Below, one piece after another: positions 34,040 through 42,244 of a stretch of 52,294 nucleotides of DNA (the first letter of the stretch is position 1; every line of letters starts with the position of its first letter). Both the position numbers and the translations under genes were made by a program. The DNA is taken from NCBI RefSeq assembly GCF_000424545.1, contig NZ_AUKC01000028.1, positions 1-52,294 of the forward strand, read 5' to 3'. The notes below the pieces were generated by a model. It saw only the letters and a program-made list of their open reading frames with translations. It ran no database searches and was not told the DNA's origin. Source of the DNA: Butyrivibrio sp. NC3005. GTDB lineage: Bacteria; Bacillota; Clostridia; Lachnospirales; Lachnospiraceae.

Positions 34040-34068
34040 TTGCTTATTCTATTTTATAAAAGTATAAT
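34040..34068 (+). promoter_or_regulatory. Promoter of pseB
   Basis: TTGCTT at 34040-34045 and a perfect TATAAT at 34063-34068 are separated by exactly 17 bases, a good vegetative sigma-A arrangement. The predicted start point is about 25 bases before ATG 34100, with AAAGGAG (34086-34092) between them. It is the best promoter match I see inside the gene block. Confidence 0.65.
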
Positions 34069-34099
34069 TAAAAGGCGTTGATTATAAAGGAGAAAAAAT

Positions 34100-35095
34100 A
34101 TGTTAAATAATAAAACTATATTGGTAACCGGAGGCACAGGCTCATTCGGACATCATTTTGTAAGTTATGTATTAAAACATTACTCACCAAAGAAGATTAT
34201 TATTTATTCTCGCGATGAATATAAGCAGTTTGTAATGCAGAATGAGTACAAGGAATATGCTCATATCCTTCGTTTCTTTATTGGAGATGTAAGAGATGCA
34301 GAACGTCTTCATAGAGCTATGAAAGGTGTAGATTATGTTATTCATGCTGCTGCATTAAAGCAGGTTCCAGCATGTGAATACAATCCAAATGAGGCTATTA
34401 AGACTAACATTAATGGTGCGATGAATGTTATTGATGCTTGTCTTGATGCTAATGTTAAGAAGGTTGTTGCGCTTTCTACAGACAAATCTGTTAATCCTGT
34501 AAACCTGTATGGAGGAACAAAGCTTGTTTCTGATAAGCTTTTCTGTGCTGCAAATGCATATTCAGGAAATGATGGACCAAGATTTTCAGTAGTAAGATAC
34601 GGTAACGTTGCAGGAAGCAGAGGTTCTGTAATTCCATTTTTCCAGAATCTCATTGATCAGGGTGAAACAGTTCTTCCTATCACAGATTTCCGTATGACAC
34701 GTTTCTGGATTAGTCTTGAGCAGGGTGTTGAACTTGTTATTAAGGCATTAGAGGATAGTCAGGGTGGAGAAACCTTCATTTCAAAGATTCCATCTTTTAC
34801 TATCACTGATCTTGCAAAGGCAATGAAGCCTGATTGCGAAGTTAAGGAGATTGGTATTCGTGAAGGTGAGAAACTTCATGAGGTTATGATTACAGCAGAA
34901 GATGCACCTCGTACATACGAGTATGAAAAGAATTATATCATCTATCCATATTACAATTGGTGGAGTGATTCAATGGTTGTTCCTGGTGGAAAGAAAGTTG
35001 AAGAGGGATTTGAGTATTCTTCTGGAAATAATAAGGAATTTCTTTCAGTAGAAGAACTTGCTAAGAAGCTTAAGACAGATTTGGATAAGCACTAA
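34100..35095 (+). CDS. pseB: UDP-N-acetylglucosamine 4,6-dehydratase (inverting), PseB family
   Basis: The 331-residue SDR enzyme converts UDP-GlcNAc to UDP-2-acetamido-2,6-dideoxy-beta-L-arabino-hexos-4-ulose. GGTGSFG is at 11-17. The PseB-type catalytic set is Asp128/Lys129 (STDKS), Tyr137 and Lys141 in NLYGGTK, and the HAAALKQVP, RYGNVAGSRGSVIPFF and EYSSGNN segments match PseB rather than CapE/WbjB. No PseC, PseH, PseG or CapF/CapG homologue is in the window, so the rest of the pathway is elsewhere or differs. It has its own promoter-like sequence and a terminator, and its isoleucine codons are nearly all ATT/ATC. It looks like a separate, well-expressed unit. Confidence 0.92.
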   Translation: MLNNKTILVTGGTGSFGHHFVSYVLKHYSPKKIIIYSRDEYKQFVMQNEYKEYAHILRFFIGDVRDAERLHRAMKGVDYVIHAAALKQVPACEYNPNEAIKTNINGAMNVIDACLDANVKKVVALSTDKSVNPVNLYGGTKLVSDKLFCAANAYSGNDGPRFSVVRYGNVAGSRGSVIPFFQNLIDQGETVLPITDFRMTRFWISLEQGVELVIKALEDSQGGETFISKIPSFTITDLAKAMKPDCEVKEIGIREGEKLHEVMITAEDAPRTYEYEKNYIIYPYYNWWSDSMVVPGGKKVEEGFEYSSGNNKEFLSVEELAKKLKTDLDKH

Positions 35096-35101
35096 AAACT
35101 G

Positions 35102-35130
35102 AAAGCCTGGCATAGTTCCGGGCTTTTTGT
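35102..35130 (+). terminator. Intrinsic terminator after pseB
   Basis: A 9-bp stem (35102-35110 with 35118-35126; one G-T wobble) with a 7-base loop ends in a T-run overlapping the stem. It lies 7 bases after the pseB stop. The next gene starts at 35147 with no visible promoter between, so the downstream 17 kb seems to rely on read-through or antitermination. Confidence 0.8.
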
Positions 35131-35146
35131 CTTATGGAGATAGATT

Positions 35147-35926
35147 TTGATAGAAAAAGTATCACTCATTATGACAACATATAACTGCAGGGAGCATTTC
35201 AAAATATCTATTGAGAATGCGCTCAAGCAGGATTATCCTTGCATAGAATTGATAATTGTTGATTCCAAGTCAACAGATGGAACATTGGAACTTATAAAAG
35301 AGTATTCTGCAAAGATTGAAGATGGAGAATATCCTGGTAAAAGTGTTAAATGGGTTTCTGAAAAAGATAATGGTATTTATGATGGCATGAATAAGGGTAT
35401 CAGAATGGCTTCGGGAGATGTAATAGCGGTCTTTAATGATGAATTTACAACCACAAGAGCCATATCTATTTTCATAAATGCGCTTAATAAGGGGAATTTC
35501 GACGGAGTATATTCTGATCTTATATATGCAAATGGAATAGAGTGTAAAAGATATTGGCATATGCCGCCAGCATCGATTATAAGCGGATGGCTTCCAGCTC
35601 ACCCTACCATGTATCTTAGAAAGAGTGTTTATGATGAATTTGGTCTTTACAAAACAGAGTATAGAAGTTCATCTGATTACGAATTCATGTTAAGGATCCT
35701 AAAAAGCAAAAAGGTAAAAATGAACTATATTCCTAAAGTTCTTATCAGGATGTTCATAGGTGGAACAAGCAGCGAAGGCATGAAAGGTTATATAAGGAAC
35801 ACTAAAGAAGCTTATAGGGCACTTAGAGAAAACAGGATTCCATTTCCTCTTATAACTATTTTTTGCAGAATAATAAGAACGTTAAGACAGTATAGATTAT
35901 CAAAATATTATAAAGAAGAAATGTGA
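35147..35926 (+). CDS. GT2 family glycosyltransferase (WcaE/WbdN-like)
   Basis: The 259-residue GT-A enzyme begins VSLIMTTYNCREHFKISIEN, with IVDSKSTDGTLELI near residue 36, the EKDNGIYDGMNKGI motif near 77 and GWLPAHPTMYLRKSVY near 150, typical of the WcaE/WbdN-like branch of GT2. The metal motif is unusual: the expected NSDD-like sequence reads FNDEF. The start is TTG 35147 after TGGAGA. It lies just after the pseB terminator and opens the second half of the locus. Confidence 0.86.
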   Translation: MIEKVSLIMTTYNCREHFKISIENALKQDYPCIELIIVDSKSTDGTLELIKEYSAKIEDGEYPGKSVKWVSEKDNGIYDGMNKGIRMASGDVIAVFNDEFTTTRAISIFINALNKGNFDGVYSDLIYANGIECKRYWHMPPASIISGWLPAHPTMYLRKSVYDEFGLYKTEYRSSSDYEFMLRILKSKKVKMNYIPKVLIRMFIGGTSSEGMKGYIRNTKEAYRALRENRIPFPLITIFCRIIRTLRQYRLSKYYKEEM

Positions 35927-35941
35927 AGGTAAGAGTATTTC

Positions 35942-36829
35942 ATGCAAAAAGCAGGACTGGTACTTTTGAATTATAATGATAGCGCAAGAACGGTTAACCT
36001 TGCTAGAAAATCATTAGACATCAAAGAATTTGATAAAATTTGTGTTGTAGATAATTGTTCAACTGATGATTCATATGTAAAACTAAAACGTCTTGAGAAA
36101 TCAGACAAAATTACAGTTTTACAAAGTGGTGCAAACAAAGGCTATGCAAGCGGGAATAATATCGGAGCCAGGTTTTTATGCAACGAAGTAGGTGTAGACA
36201 TAGTATTTATTGCCAATCCTGATGTTGAATTTAATGCCGATTTAGTTAGAAATATTTTAAATACATTTGATGAAAAAAAAGAATATGGCGTTCTTGGTGC
36301 TATTATGCAGAAAATGGATGGAAATATCGATGAAAGACCATATATAAAAATTCCTACCTATTTACAGGAAATTCTTTTATGTTTTTATTCTTATAACAGA
36401 TATTTTGAAAAGAAGTATCCCTATACAATTCAAGACAAAAGAGTTCAGACAGTTGATGCAATTCAGGGAAGTTTATTTGCTGTCAGGAGAAGTCTTTTGG
36501 AAAAAGTGGGATATCTTGATGAGAATACTTTTTTATTCTATGAGGAAATGTGTTTGGCAAAAAAAATAAGCTATTTTGCTCCGGAATATAAAGAAGGGCT
36601 TGTTACAGATGCTTTTTACAGGCACAACCATTCCGCATCAATAAAAAATTCATTATCAGAGATGAGAACATATAGAATATACATGAAGTCAAAACTGTAT
36701 TTTAACAAGACTTATCAGGAAAAAAATACCTTTTTGTATATTCTTTTAAAAATAGCAACGCTTATTTCGCGTTTGGAAAAACATGTTTTTTGCTTTTTGA
36801 GTAACTGGAGGAAAAATGGGCGAGAATAG
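35942..36829 (+). CDS. GT2 family glycosyltransferase (WbbL/rhamnosyltransferase-like)
   Basis: The 295-residue protein has VLLNYNDSARTVNLARKSL at the N-terminus, CVVDNCSTDDSYVKL near residue 34, NKGYASGNNIGAR near 65 and FIANPDVEFN near 88, where PDV serves as the metal site, as in WbbL-like GT2 enzymes. FLFYEEMCLAKKI near 195 is the late acidic motif. Rhamnose transfer is the family's common activity but is not certain here. Its end overlaps the next membrane protein by 14 bases. Confidence 0.85.
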   Translation: MQKAGLVLLNYNDSARTVNLARKSLDIKEFDKICVVDNCSTDDSYVKLKRLEKSDKITVLQSGANKGYASGNNIGARFLCNEVGVDIVFIANPDVEFNADLVRNILNTFDEKKEYGVLGAIMQKMDGNIDERPYIKIPTYLQEILLCFYSYNRYFEKKYPYTIQDKRVQTVDAIQGSLFAVRRSLLEKVGYLDENTFLFYEEMCLAKKISYFAPEYKEGLVTDAFYRHNHSASIKNSLSEMRTYRIYMKSKLYFNKTYQEKNTFLYILLKIATLISRLEKHVFCFLSNWRKNGRE

Positions 36830-38441
36830 AAATTGTCAAAACTCTAAGGAAGTATTAATAGATATTTGGAAAAAAATGTCAAGTGTAGTTAAAACAGCTT
36901 TTATCACATCGATTGTATGTGGAATATTGACGCATCTTTTTATAATAACTAATAAGCTTACCAATTGGGATGACCTTGGAGTAGGAGCCTATGAAGGCGG
37001 TGGAAAATATCTTGGAAGATTTTTGGAACCTTATATTGAAAGAATGTTTTCAAAATGGGGTGCGCCTGCGCTTCAGGGACTAAGTTCCATTTTCTTTTTG
37101 GCGATAGCAGTCTGTGTTATGGTATGTCTGTTGGAAATAAAAACAAATAGCAGTGCTTTTTTGATTTCAGCTATAGTAACAACATTTCCGTCTGTTACAG
37201 CTAATCTTCTTTATGGTTTTATGTCACCAACATTCGAAATTGCAATTTTGTTAATACTTCTTGGTGTGTTTTGGGCATATACTTTCTGGAAAAAGTACGA
37301 AAAAGAAGCAAAAGTAAGTGCGCTTGGTATAGGCGTAGTTTTAGGAACTTTTTTTATTATGCTTAGCATGATGATCTATCAGGCATATTTTAGTCTTGCA
37401 GTAACTTTTTTCCTTCTTATCATTGCATTCAGGCTTATTGGAGCAGATAAGAAGAAAGCAGATTTAATGACGAATTTTAAGCTAGGAATTTACTTCCTTG
37501 TAACCTTGGGACTTGGAATGGGAGTGTATTTTATTCTGCTTGGATTAAGCGGAGTGACTCTTGCTAACTACAAGGGAATGGGAGAAATAGGAAAAGTATC
37601 TATTACAGATTTAATCTATGCCTTTGTAAGAGCTTATCATAGATTTGCTCAGTATTTTCTGACAGCAATGCATGGATATCTAGAGGGATTTCCGACTGTT
37701 ATGAATGTTTTGATTTCAGTTTTAACTCTTGTTTTCACTGCTTTTACAATTACTATGGAAAGAAATGGAGAGAAGATTTTATCTAATATAGGGCGAGTAT
37801 TATCAATTCTTTTTATATTGATACTTCTTCCTCTTGGAATGTCTCTTACATATCTTATGGCACCTACAGTAACACATGCATCCACAGTAATGACTTTTGC
37901 ATATGTTTGTATGTACCTGTATTTTATCAAGATTTCAGAGATGTTGATACTGGAGATAAAAAGTGTAAAATTTGCAAGGTTTATTTCTTATATATTGGCA
38001 GTTTGTATTCTTTTGATGTCTTTTGCATATTTTAAAGTTGATAATGGAGCATATTTAAGAACACAGACAGCGTTAAACCGTTCAGTCAACTTCTATAATC
38101 GAATTTTGTCAAGACTGGAAATCGAAGGCTACAATTATGATGAAAAGCTGATTCTTTTGGGAAACTATGATACCTATAAAATCCCGATTGCAAGTGATAT
38201 GAGAGATGGAGAGCGATATAGAGATATTGAAGGACTTGCATTAGAAAACGGATTTTTGTCAGAAGGAGTAGGATTATCTGTTTTGAGAGTATACATGGGA
38301 ATAAGACCAGAAAGTGTTACCGCAGAAGAAAGAGAGAATATTCTAAGCAGCACAGAGTTTAAAGAAATGTCATGTTATCCAAATAATGGATGTATTAAGA
38401 AGATAAACGGAATATGGGTTGTGCGAATGGGACAGTACTGA
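36816..38441 (+). CDS. GtrII-type glucosyltransferase domain membrane protein
   Basis: The 541-residue protein has about ten or more membrane helices. The first extracytoplasmic loop reads NWDDLGVGAYEGGGKYLGRFLEPY (in part), the DD and GRF motifs of GtrII-type (Glucos_trans_II) enzymes that transfer glucose or a related sugar from a polyprenyl phosphate donor onto a growing glycan outside the membrane. A soluble tail follows the last helix (from about 410). GGAGG precedes ATG 36816, which overlaps the previous gene. The GtrB-like gene at 49794 could make its donor. Confidence 0.8.
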   Translation: MGENRNCQNSKEVLIDIWKKMSSVVKTAFITSIVCGILTHLFIITNKLTNWDDLGVGAYEGGGKYLGRFLEPYIERMFSKWGAPALQGLSSIFFLAIAVCVMVCLLEIKTNSSAFLISAIVTTFPSVTANLLYGFMSPTFEIAILLILLGVFWAYTFWKKYEKEAKVSALGIGVVLGTFFIMLSMMIYQAYFSLAVTFFLLIIAFRLIGADKKKADLMTNFKLGIYFLVTLGLGMGVYFILLGLSGVTLANYKGMGEIGKVSITDLIYAFVRAYHRFAQYFLTAMHGYLEGFPTVMNVLISVLTLVFTAFTITMERNGEKILSNIGRVLSILFILILLPLGMSLTYLMAPTVTHASTVMTFAYVCMYLYFIKISEMLILEIKSVKFARFISYILAVCILLMSFAYFKVDNGAYLRTQTALNRSVNFYNRILSRLEIEGYNYDEKLILLGNYDTYKIPIASDMRDGERYRDIEGLALENGFLSEGVGLSVLRVYMGIRPESVTAEERENILSSTEFKEMSCYPNNGCIKKINGIWVVRMGQY

Positions 38442-38454
38442 TTTTAAGGTGAAT

Positions 38455-39999
38455 ATGGATAAATTAAAGATTAACAAAAAAAGATTTGAAAAATCCCTAT
38501 ATATTGTTTATGGAATGCTGGTAATAGCTATGGTTGTTTGTACCTTTAGATTGCTTTTTATAGACAATTCCATAAATTATGATGAATATTACAGCGTTAA
38601 ATGGACTATGCTTTCATGGAAAGACATGATTCATACATTAGTTCTTGATGTTCATCCACCTCTTTATTATGTTTTACTCAAAGCATTCAGATGTGTGTTT
38701 GGATATAATCTTATATTTGCCAAGCTGTTTTCTGTTATAGCATTTTTTTCTATTCTGCTGATTTCGTGGATTATATGTAAAAAGAAAGGCGTGATAAGTG
38801 GAATAGTATTTTTGCTGCTTCTTTTGTCTAATAATTTCTTTTTGCAAAAATCTGTAGAAGTAAGAATGTATGTATGGTCTGAACTGTTCATTATAGGCTG
38901 CGGACTGGCAATGTGCGAAATAGTATTGGAAAAAGATATAAGTAAGCTAAAAAAGCATTATACATACTTTGTTTTGACCGGACTATTGGGCGCTTATACA
39001 CATTATTACACGTTAATTATGGTAGCATATTTGTATGCTGCACTTTTTGTGGCAATTTTGTCAGGTATTTTGCATTATAGAAAAAACAAAGAGGAAAAAC
39101 TAAAATTATATAAGAAAAAAATCAGTTTTTTCTGTATAAGCGTCCTGATATCGGTGATTTTATATTTGCCATGGTTTTTGTTTGCTACGCTTCGTCAGGT
39201 TTCGTCGGTAAACAATGCATATTGGATTTCCAAACCAGATTCAAGACTTGCGCCTCTTAGAGAATTGTTCACATATGGAAGTTCTAACTTTACAGGAATA
39301 CTTGCTCAGTTTTGGATATATACAATAGTATTCTTTGTGCTTGTTTCGGCTTTTTACGTTATCTTTGGAAAAGATGATAATAAAAAGTACGGTTATGTTT
39401 GTCTGGTACTTACATTTGCTCCGCTTTTTTTATGGGGGATGGGAAGTATCTATGAGCAGCTGACAAATAGACCGATTCTTTTATCAAGATATCTTTTGGC
39501 TTCGGTTGTACTGTTTTATCTTGGAGTAGCTTTGTATTTTAGAGCTGGTCAAAAGAGTCATATTTTATTTAGCATAGTTGGAATTTTATTTGCGTTTGTT
39601 GTAATAATAAGTGATGTTCATACAGGGTTTATGTCATACAGAAACTTGTGCAGAGTCGTATTAGAAGACAAAACTGTGGAGTTCTGTAAAGAAGTAAGAA
39701 AAACAGTTCCTGCAGATAGCACAATAGCATACATGAGTGATGATTATGGATATGTGAAAATGTGTCTGGAAATTTTTTTGCCTGAATATAACTTTAAAGT
39801 TATTGATAAAGACGCGTATATAGAAAGCGATGCTGATGCCAGATATCTCTTACAGGATGTAAGATGGTATATTGAGACAGATAGGGCGGCAAAAGATCAT
39901 AGTAAGGAAAATAATAACATTCTGAAAAATGGTGCACAGCAAAAAGCAGAAGGAAATTTCAGGGTGGAAAAAGTTAATTTATTTAAGCTTGATTTTTAA
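38455..39999 (+). CDS. GT39/ArnT-like GT-C membrane glycosyltransferase
   Basis: The 514-residue polytopic protein has the GT-C hallmark DEYYS in the first outer loop (near residue 44) and DVHPPLYYVLLK near 71, as in PMT/ArnT-like enzymes using polyprenyl-phosphate sugars. About ten membrane helices are followed by a C-terminal soluble region (from about 400). ATG 38455 with AAGGTG upstream is chosen over the in-frame GTG 38419, which would overlap the preceding gene. Together with the GtrII-like gene directly upstream it suggests two extracytoplasmic side-chain additions. Confidence 0.82.
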   Translation: MDKLKINKKRFEKSLYIVYGMLVIAMVVCTFRLLFIDNSINYDEYYSVKWTMLSWKDMIHTLVLDVHPPLYYVLLKAFRCVFGYNLIFAKLFSVIAFFSILLISWIICKKKGVISGIVFLLLLLSNNFFLQKSVEVRMYVWSELFIIGCGLAMCEIVLEKDISKLKKHYTYFVLTGLLGAYTHYYTLIMVAYLYAALFVAILSGILHYRKNKEEKLKLYKKKISFFCISVLISVILYLPWFLFATLRQVSSVNNAYWISKPDSRLAPLRELFTYGSSNFTGILAQFWIYTIVFFVLVSAFYVIFGKDDNKKYGYVCLVLTFAPLFLWGMGSIYEQLTNRPILLSRYLLASVVLFYLGVALYFRAGQKSHILFSIVGILFAFVVIISDVHTGFMSYRNLCRVVLEDKTVEFCKEVRKTVPADSTIAYMSDDYGYVKMCLEIFLPEYNFKVIDKDAYIESDADARYLLQDVRWYIETDRAAKDHSKENNNILKNGAQQKAEGNFRVEKVNLFKLDF

Positions 40000-40013
40000 T
40001 AGCGGAGATTGAA

Positions 40014-41255
40014 ATGAAGATTTTAATGATAAACAAATTTCTGCATCCAAATGGCGGTTCAGAAACATATATGTTTGAATTGGGCCGATTTTTTGCAGAA
40101 AATGGACATGAAGTTCAATACTTTGGAATGGAGCATGAAGGCAGAATTGTAGGTAATAGACTTAATGAATATACAAGTGATATGGATTTTCATGGAAAAA
40201 ACAGCCTTTCCAAAATTACCTATCCAATAAAGACAATTTATTCAAAGGAAGCAAGACAAAAGCTTCATAGAGTACTTGAAGACTTTAAGCCCGATGTTTG
40301 TCATATTAATAACTTTAATTATCAACTTACACCATCGATACTTGTAGAGATAGAAAGCTGGAGAAAAAAGAATAAAAAAGATGTGAAGATAATCTTTACT
40401 GCGCACGATTTTCAGCTTCTTTGCCCTAACCATATGCTTCGTGATGTTAACAAAAATGAAAACTGCAATAAGTGTATTGGCGGAAATTTTAGCAACTGTA
40501 TGAAAAACAAGTGCATCCACGGGAGCATGGCTAAAAGTGTTGTGGGAATGTTGGAAGCAGAGTTCTGGAAACATAAAAAGGCATATGAATTTATTGATAG
40601 TATTGTGTGTCCTTCAGAATTTATGAAAAAAAAGATGGATACAAATCCTATGTTTGCGGATAAAACTATAGCAATGCACAATTTTATGGATGCGGACTCT
40701 ATTCCGGAAAAATTTGTAAGTAGTGACAAGCCTTACGTTCTTTATTTTGGAAGATTCAGTAAAGAAAAGGGAATAGGAACATTGCTTGAAGCTGCAAGAA
40801 TTCTTCAGGATATCCCTTTTGTATTTGCAGGAAGCGGACCACTTGAAGAGGAAGTAAAAAAGCTTCCTAATGTAACGTTTAAAGGATTTCTTTCAGGAGA
40901 GCCTTTGAGAAAACTGATAGCAGAGGCTGCTTTTTCTGTATATCCTTCAGAGTGGTATGAAAACTGTCCATTTTCTGTAATGGAATCTCAAGCATATGGA
41001 ACACCTGTAATAGGGGCAGATATTGGAGGAATACCGGAGCTTATACTTACATCAAAGGATGTTGCAGGTAGTTTAAAAAAACCAACTGGAGTATTATTTG
41101 AAAGTGGAAATGCTAAAAAACTGGCAAATACAATAAAGAACCTTTATAATGATACGAAGATGCTTGATGAATTAAGAGAAGGGTGCAAAGTTAAGCGATT
41201 TGACACAACAAAGGAATATGCTGATAAACTCATAAAGTATTGTTATAGTAAGTGA
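40014..41255 (+). CDS. GT4 family glycosyltransferase with Cys-rich insertion
   Basis: The 413-residue GT-B protein has FLHPNGGSETYMFELGRF at the N-terminus and, after TAHDFQLLCPNHM near residue 130, a cysteine-rich insertion (CNKCIGG, NCMKNKC, about 150-165) that may bind zinc. The donor domain has YFGRFSKEKGIGTLLEAA near 243 and an E-X7-E motif at about Glu316/Glu324 (YENCPFSVMES). This subfamily with a CPN and CxxC insertion is widespread in capsule loci. The start codon follows the previous stop by 14 bases. Specificity is unknown. Confidence 0.88.
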   Translation: MKILMINKFLHPNGGSETYMFELGRFFAENGHEVQYFGMEHEGRIVGNRLNEYTSDMDFHGKNSLSKITYPIKTIYSKEARQKLHRVLEDFKPDVCHINNFNYQLTPSILVEIESWRKKNKKDVKIIFTAHDFQLLCPNHMLRDVNKNENCNKCIGGNFSNCMKNKCIHGSMAKSVVGMLEAEFWKHKKAYEFIDSIVCPSEFMKKKMDTNPMFADKTIAMHNFMDADSIPEKFVSSDKPYVLYFGRFSKEKGIGTLLEAARILQDIPFVFAGSGPLEEEVKKLPNVTFKGFLSGEPLRKLIAEAAFSVYPSEWYENCPFSVMESQAYGTPVIGADIGGIPELILTSKDVAGSLKKPTGVLFESGNAKKLANTIKNLYNDTKMLDELREGCKVKRFDTTKEYADKLIKYCYSK

Positions 41256-41308
41256 TTTTGTTTATTTATTTTGTTGTATGTCACATAATGTAAGGAGATT
41301 TTTTCACT

Positions 41309-42205
41309 ATGGTACGTGTTGAACGTAGAAATTCATTTGAACATAAGAATAAGTTAAAAGACTTTTATCATAAATTTTTCAAAACAGGAATGGAAAAGCT
41401 TAATGACAGAATAGTTGATAGCTATGACATGGATAATCTTCCGCTTCCTCTTGAAGTTGAAATTGAAACAGTAAACAGATGTAATGGGGATTGCCCGTTT
41501 TGTCCTGTAAATGTGCATGAGCCTCAAAGACCATATGCTAAAATGACCGATGAGCTTTTTTATAAAATAATTGACGATTTATCAGAACTAAATTATTCCG
41601 GTCAGCTTGCTATCTACAGTAATAACGAGCCATTTCTTGATGAAAGAATAATTAAGTTCCATGAGTATGCAAGAGAAAAGGTTCCGAATGCTTTTATTCA
41701 TATGTATACAAATGGAAGTGTTATGGGATTAGAGAAATTCAAGCAGATAATTCCATATCTTGATGAAATGGTACTTGATATTTATGATGACAGACAGATT
41801 ATTACACCTGTAATTCAGCCTGTATACGATTACGTTGAAAGTCATGAAGAACTTCATGAAAAGGTACTTTTCAGCCTCCGATTAAAACATGAAATTCTTA
41901 ATTCACGTGGAGGACAGTCTCCTAACAAAAAGGACGAAGCACATAGAAGTAAAGCCAAGTGTGTACTTCCATTCCAAGAACTTATTATTCGCCCGACAGG
42001 ACATATCAGCCTTTGCGCAGCAGATGCACTTGGAAAATATGACCTTGGAGATATGAATACCATGACTATTATGCAGGCATGGCATAGTGAAAAACATGAA
42101 GAAATCCGCAAGGCCATGAAGAAGACAGGAAGAAAAGGACTTATGCTCTGTGATAAGTGTGACCTTGTTGGCGGAACATTAAAAGGTGTTAATGGTATAG
42201 AATAA
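41309..42205 (+). CDS. Radical SAM/SPASM domain protein, copy 2
   Basis: The 298-residue protein has the radical SAM motif Cys58-X3-Cys62-X2-Cys65 (NRCNGDCPFC) after a 50-residue N-terminal extension. The C-terminal auxiliary cysteines are in KCVLPF, SLCAADA and LCDKCDL, a short SPASM-like set. AAGGAG lies 11 bases before ATG 41309. It differs from the radical SAM protein at 32851 in length and spacing, so it is not a simple duplicate. No substrate peptide is seen, and a glycan-modifying role is inferred only from context between two GT4 genes. Confidence 0.85.
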   Translation: MVRVERRNSFEHKNKLKDFYHKFFKTGMEKLNDRIVDSYDMDNLPLPLEVEIETVNRCNGDCPFCPVNVHEPQRPYAKMTDELFYKIIDDLSELNYSGQLAIYSNNEPFLDERIIKFHEYAREKVPNAFIHMYTNGSVMGLEKFKQIIPYLDEMVLDIYDDRQIITPVIQPVYDYVESHEELHEKVLFSLRLKHEILNSRGGQSPNKKDEAHRSKAKCVLPFQELIIRPTGHISLCAADALGKYDLGDMNTMTIMQAWHSEKHEEIRKAMKKTGRKGLMLCDKCDLVGGTLKGVNGIE

Positions 42206-42244
42206 AATGTTTAAGGCATTGTATTAAAGCTTGGGAGAAGGAAA

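Noticed and set aside
34100..35095. CapE/WbjB (L-FucNAc pathway) identity for the dehydratase
   Set aside because: The segment after STDK reads NPVNLYGGTK, as in PseB, not YPINAMGxSK as in CapE/WbjB, and no CapF/CapG homologue is nearby.
41258..41289. Promoter-like TTGTTT and CATAAT before the second radical SAM gene
   Set aside because: The boxes are 20 bases apart and both are weak; not distinguishable from background in this AT-rich gap.
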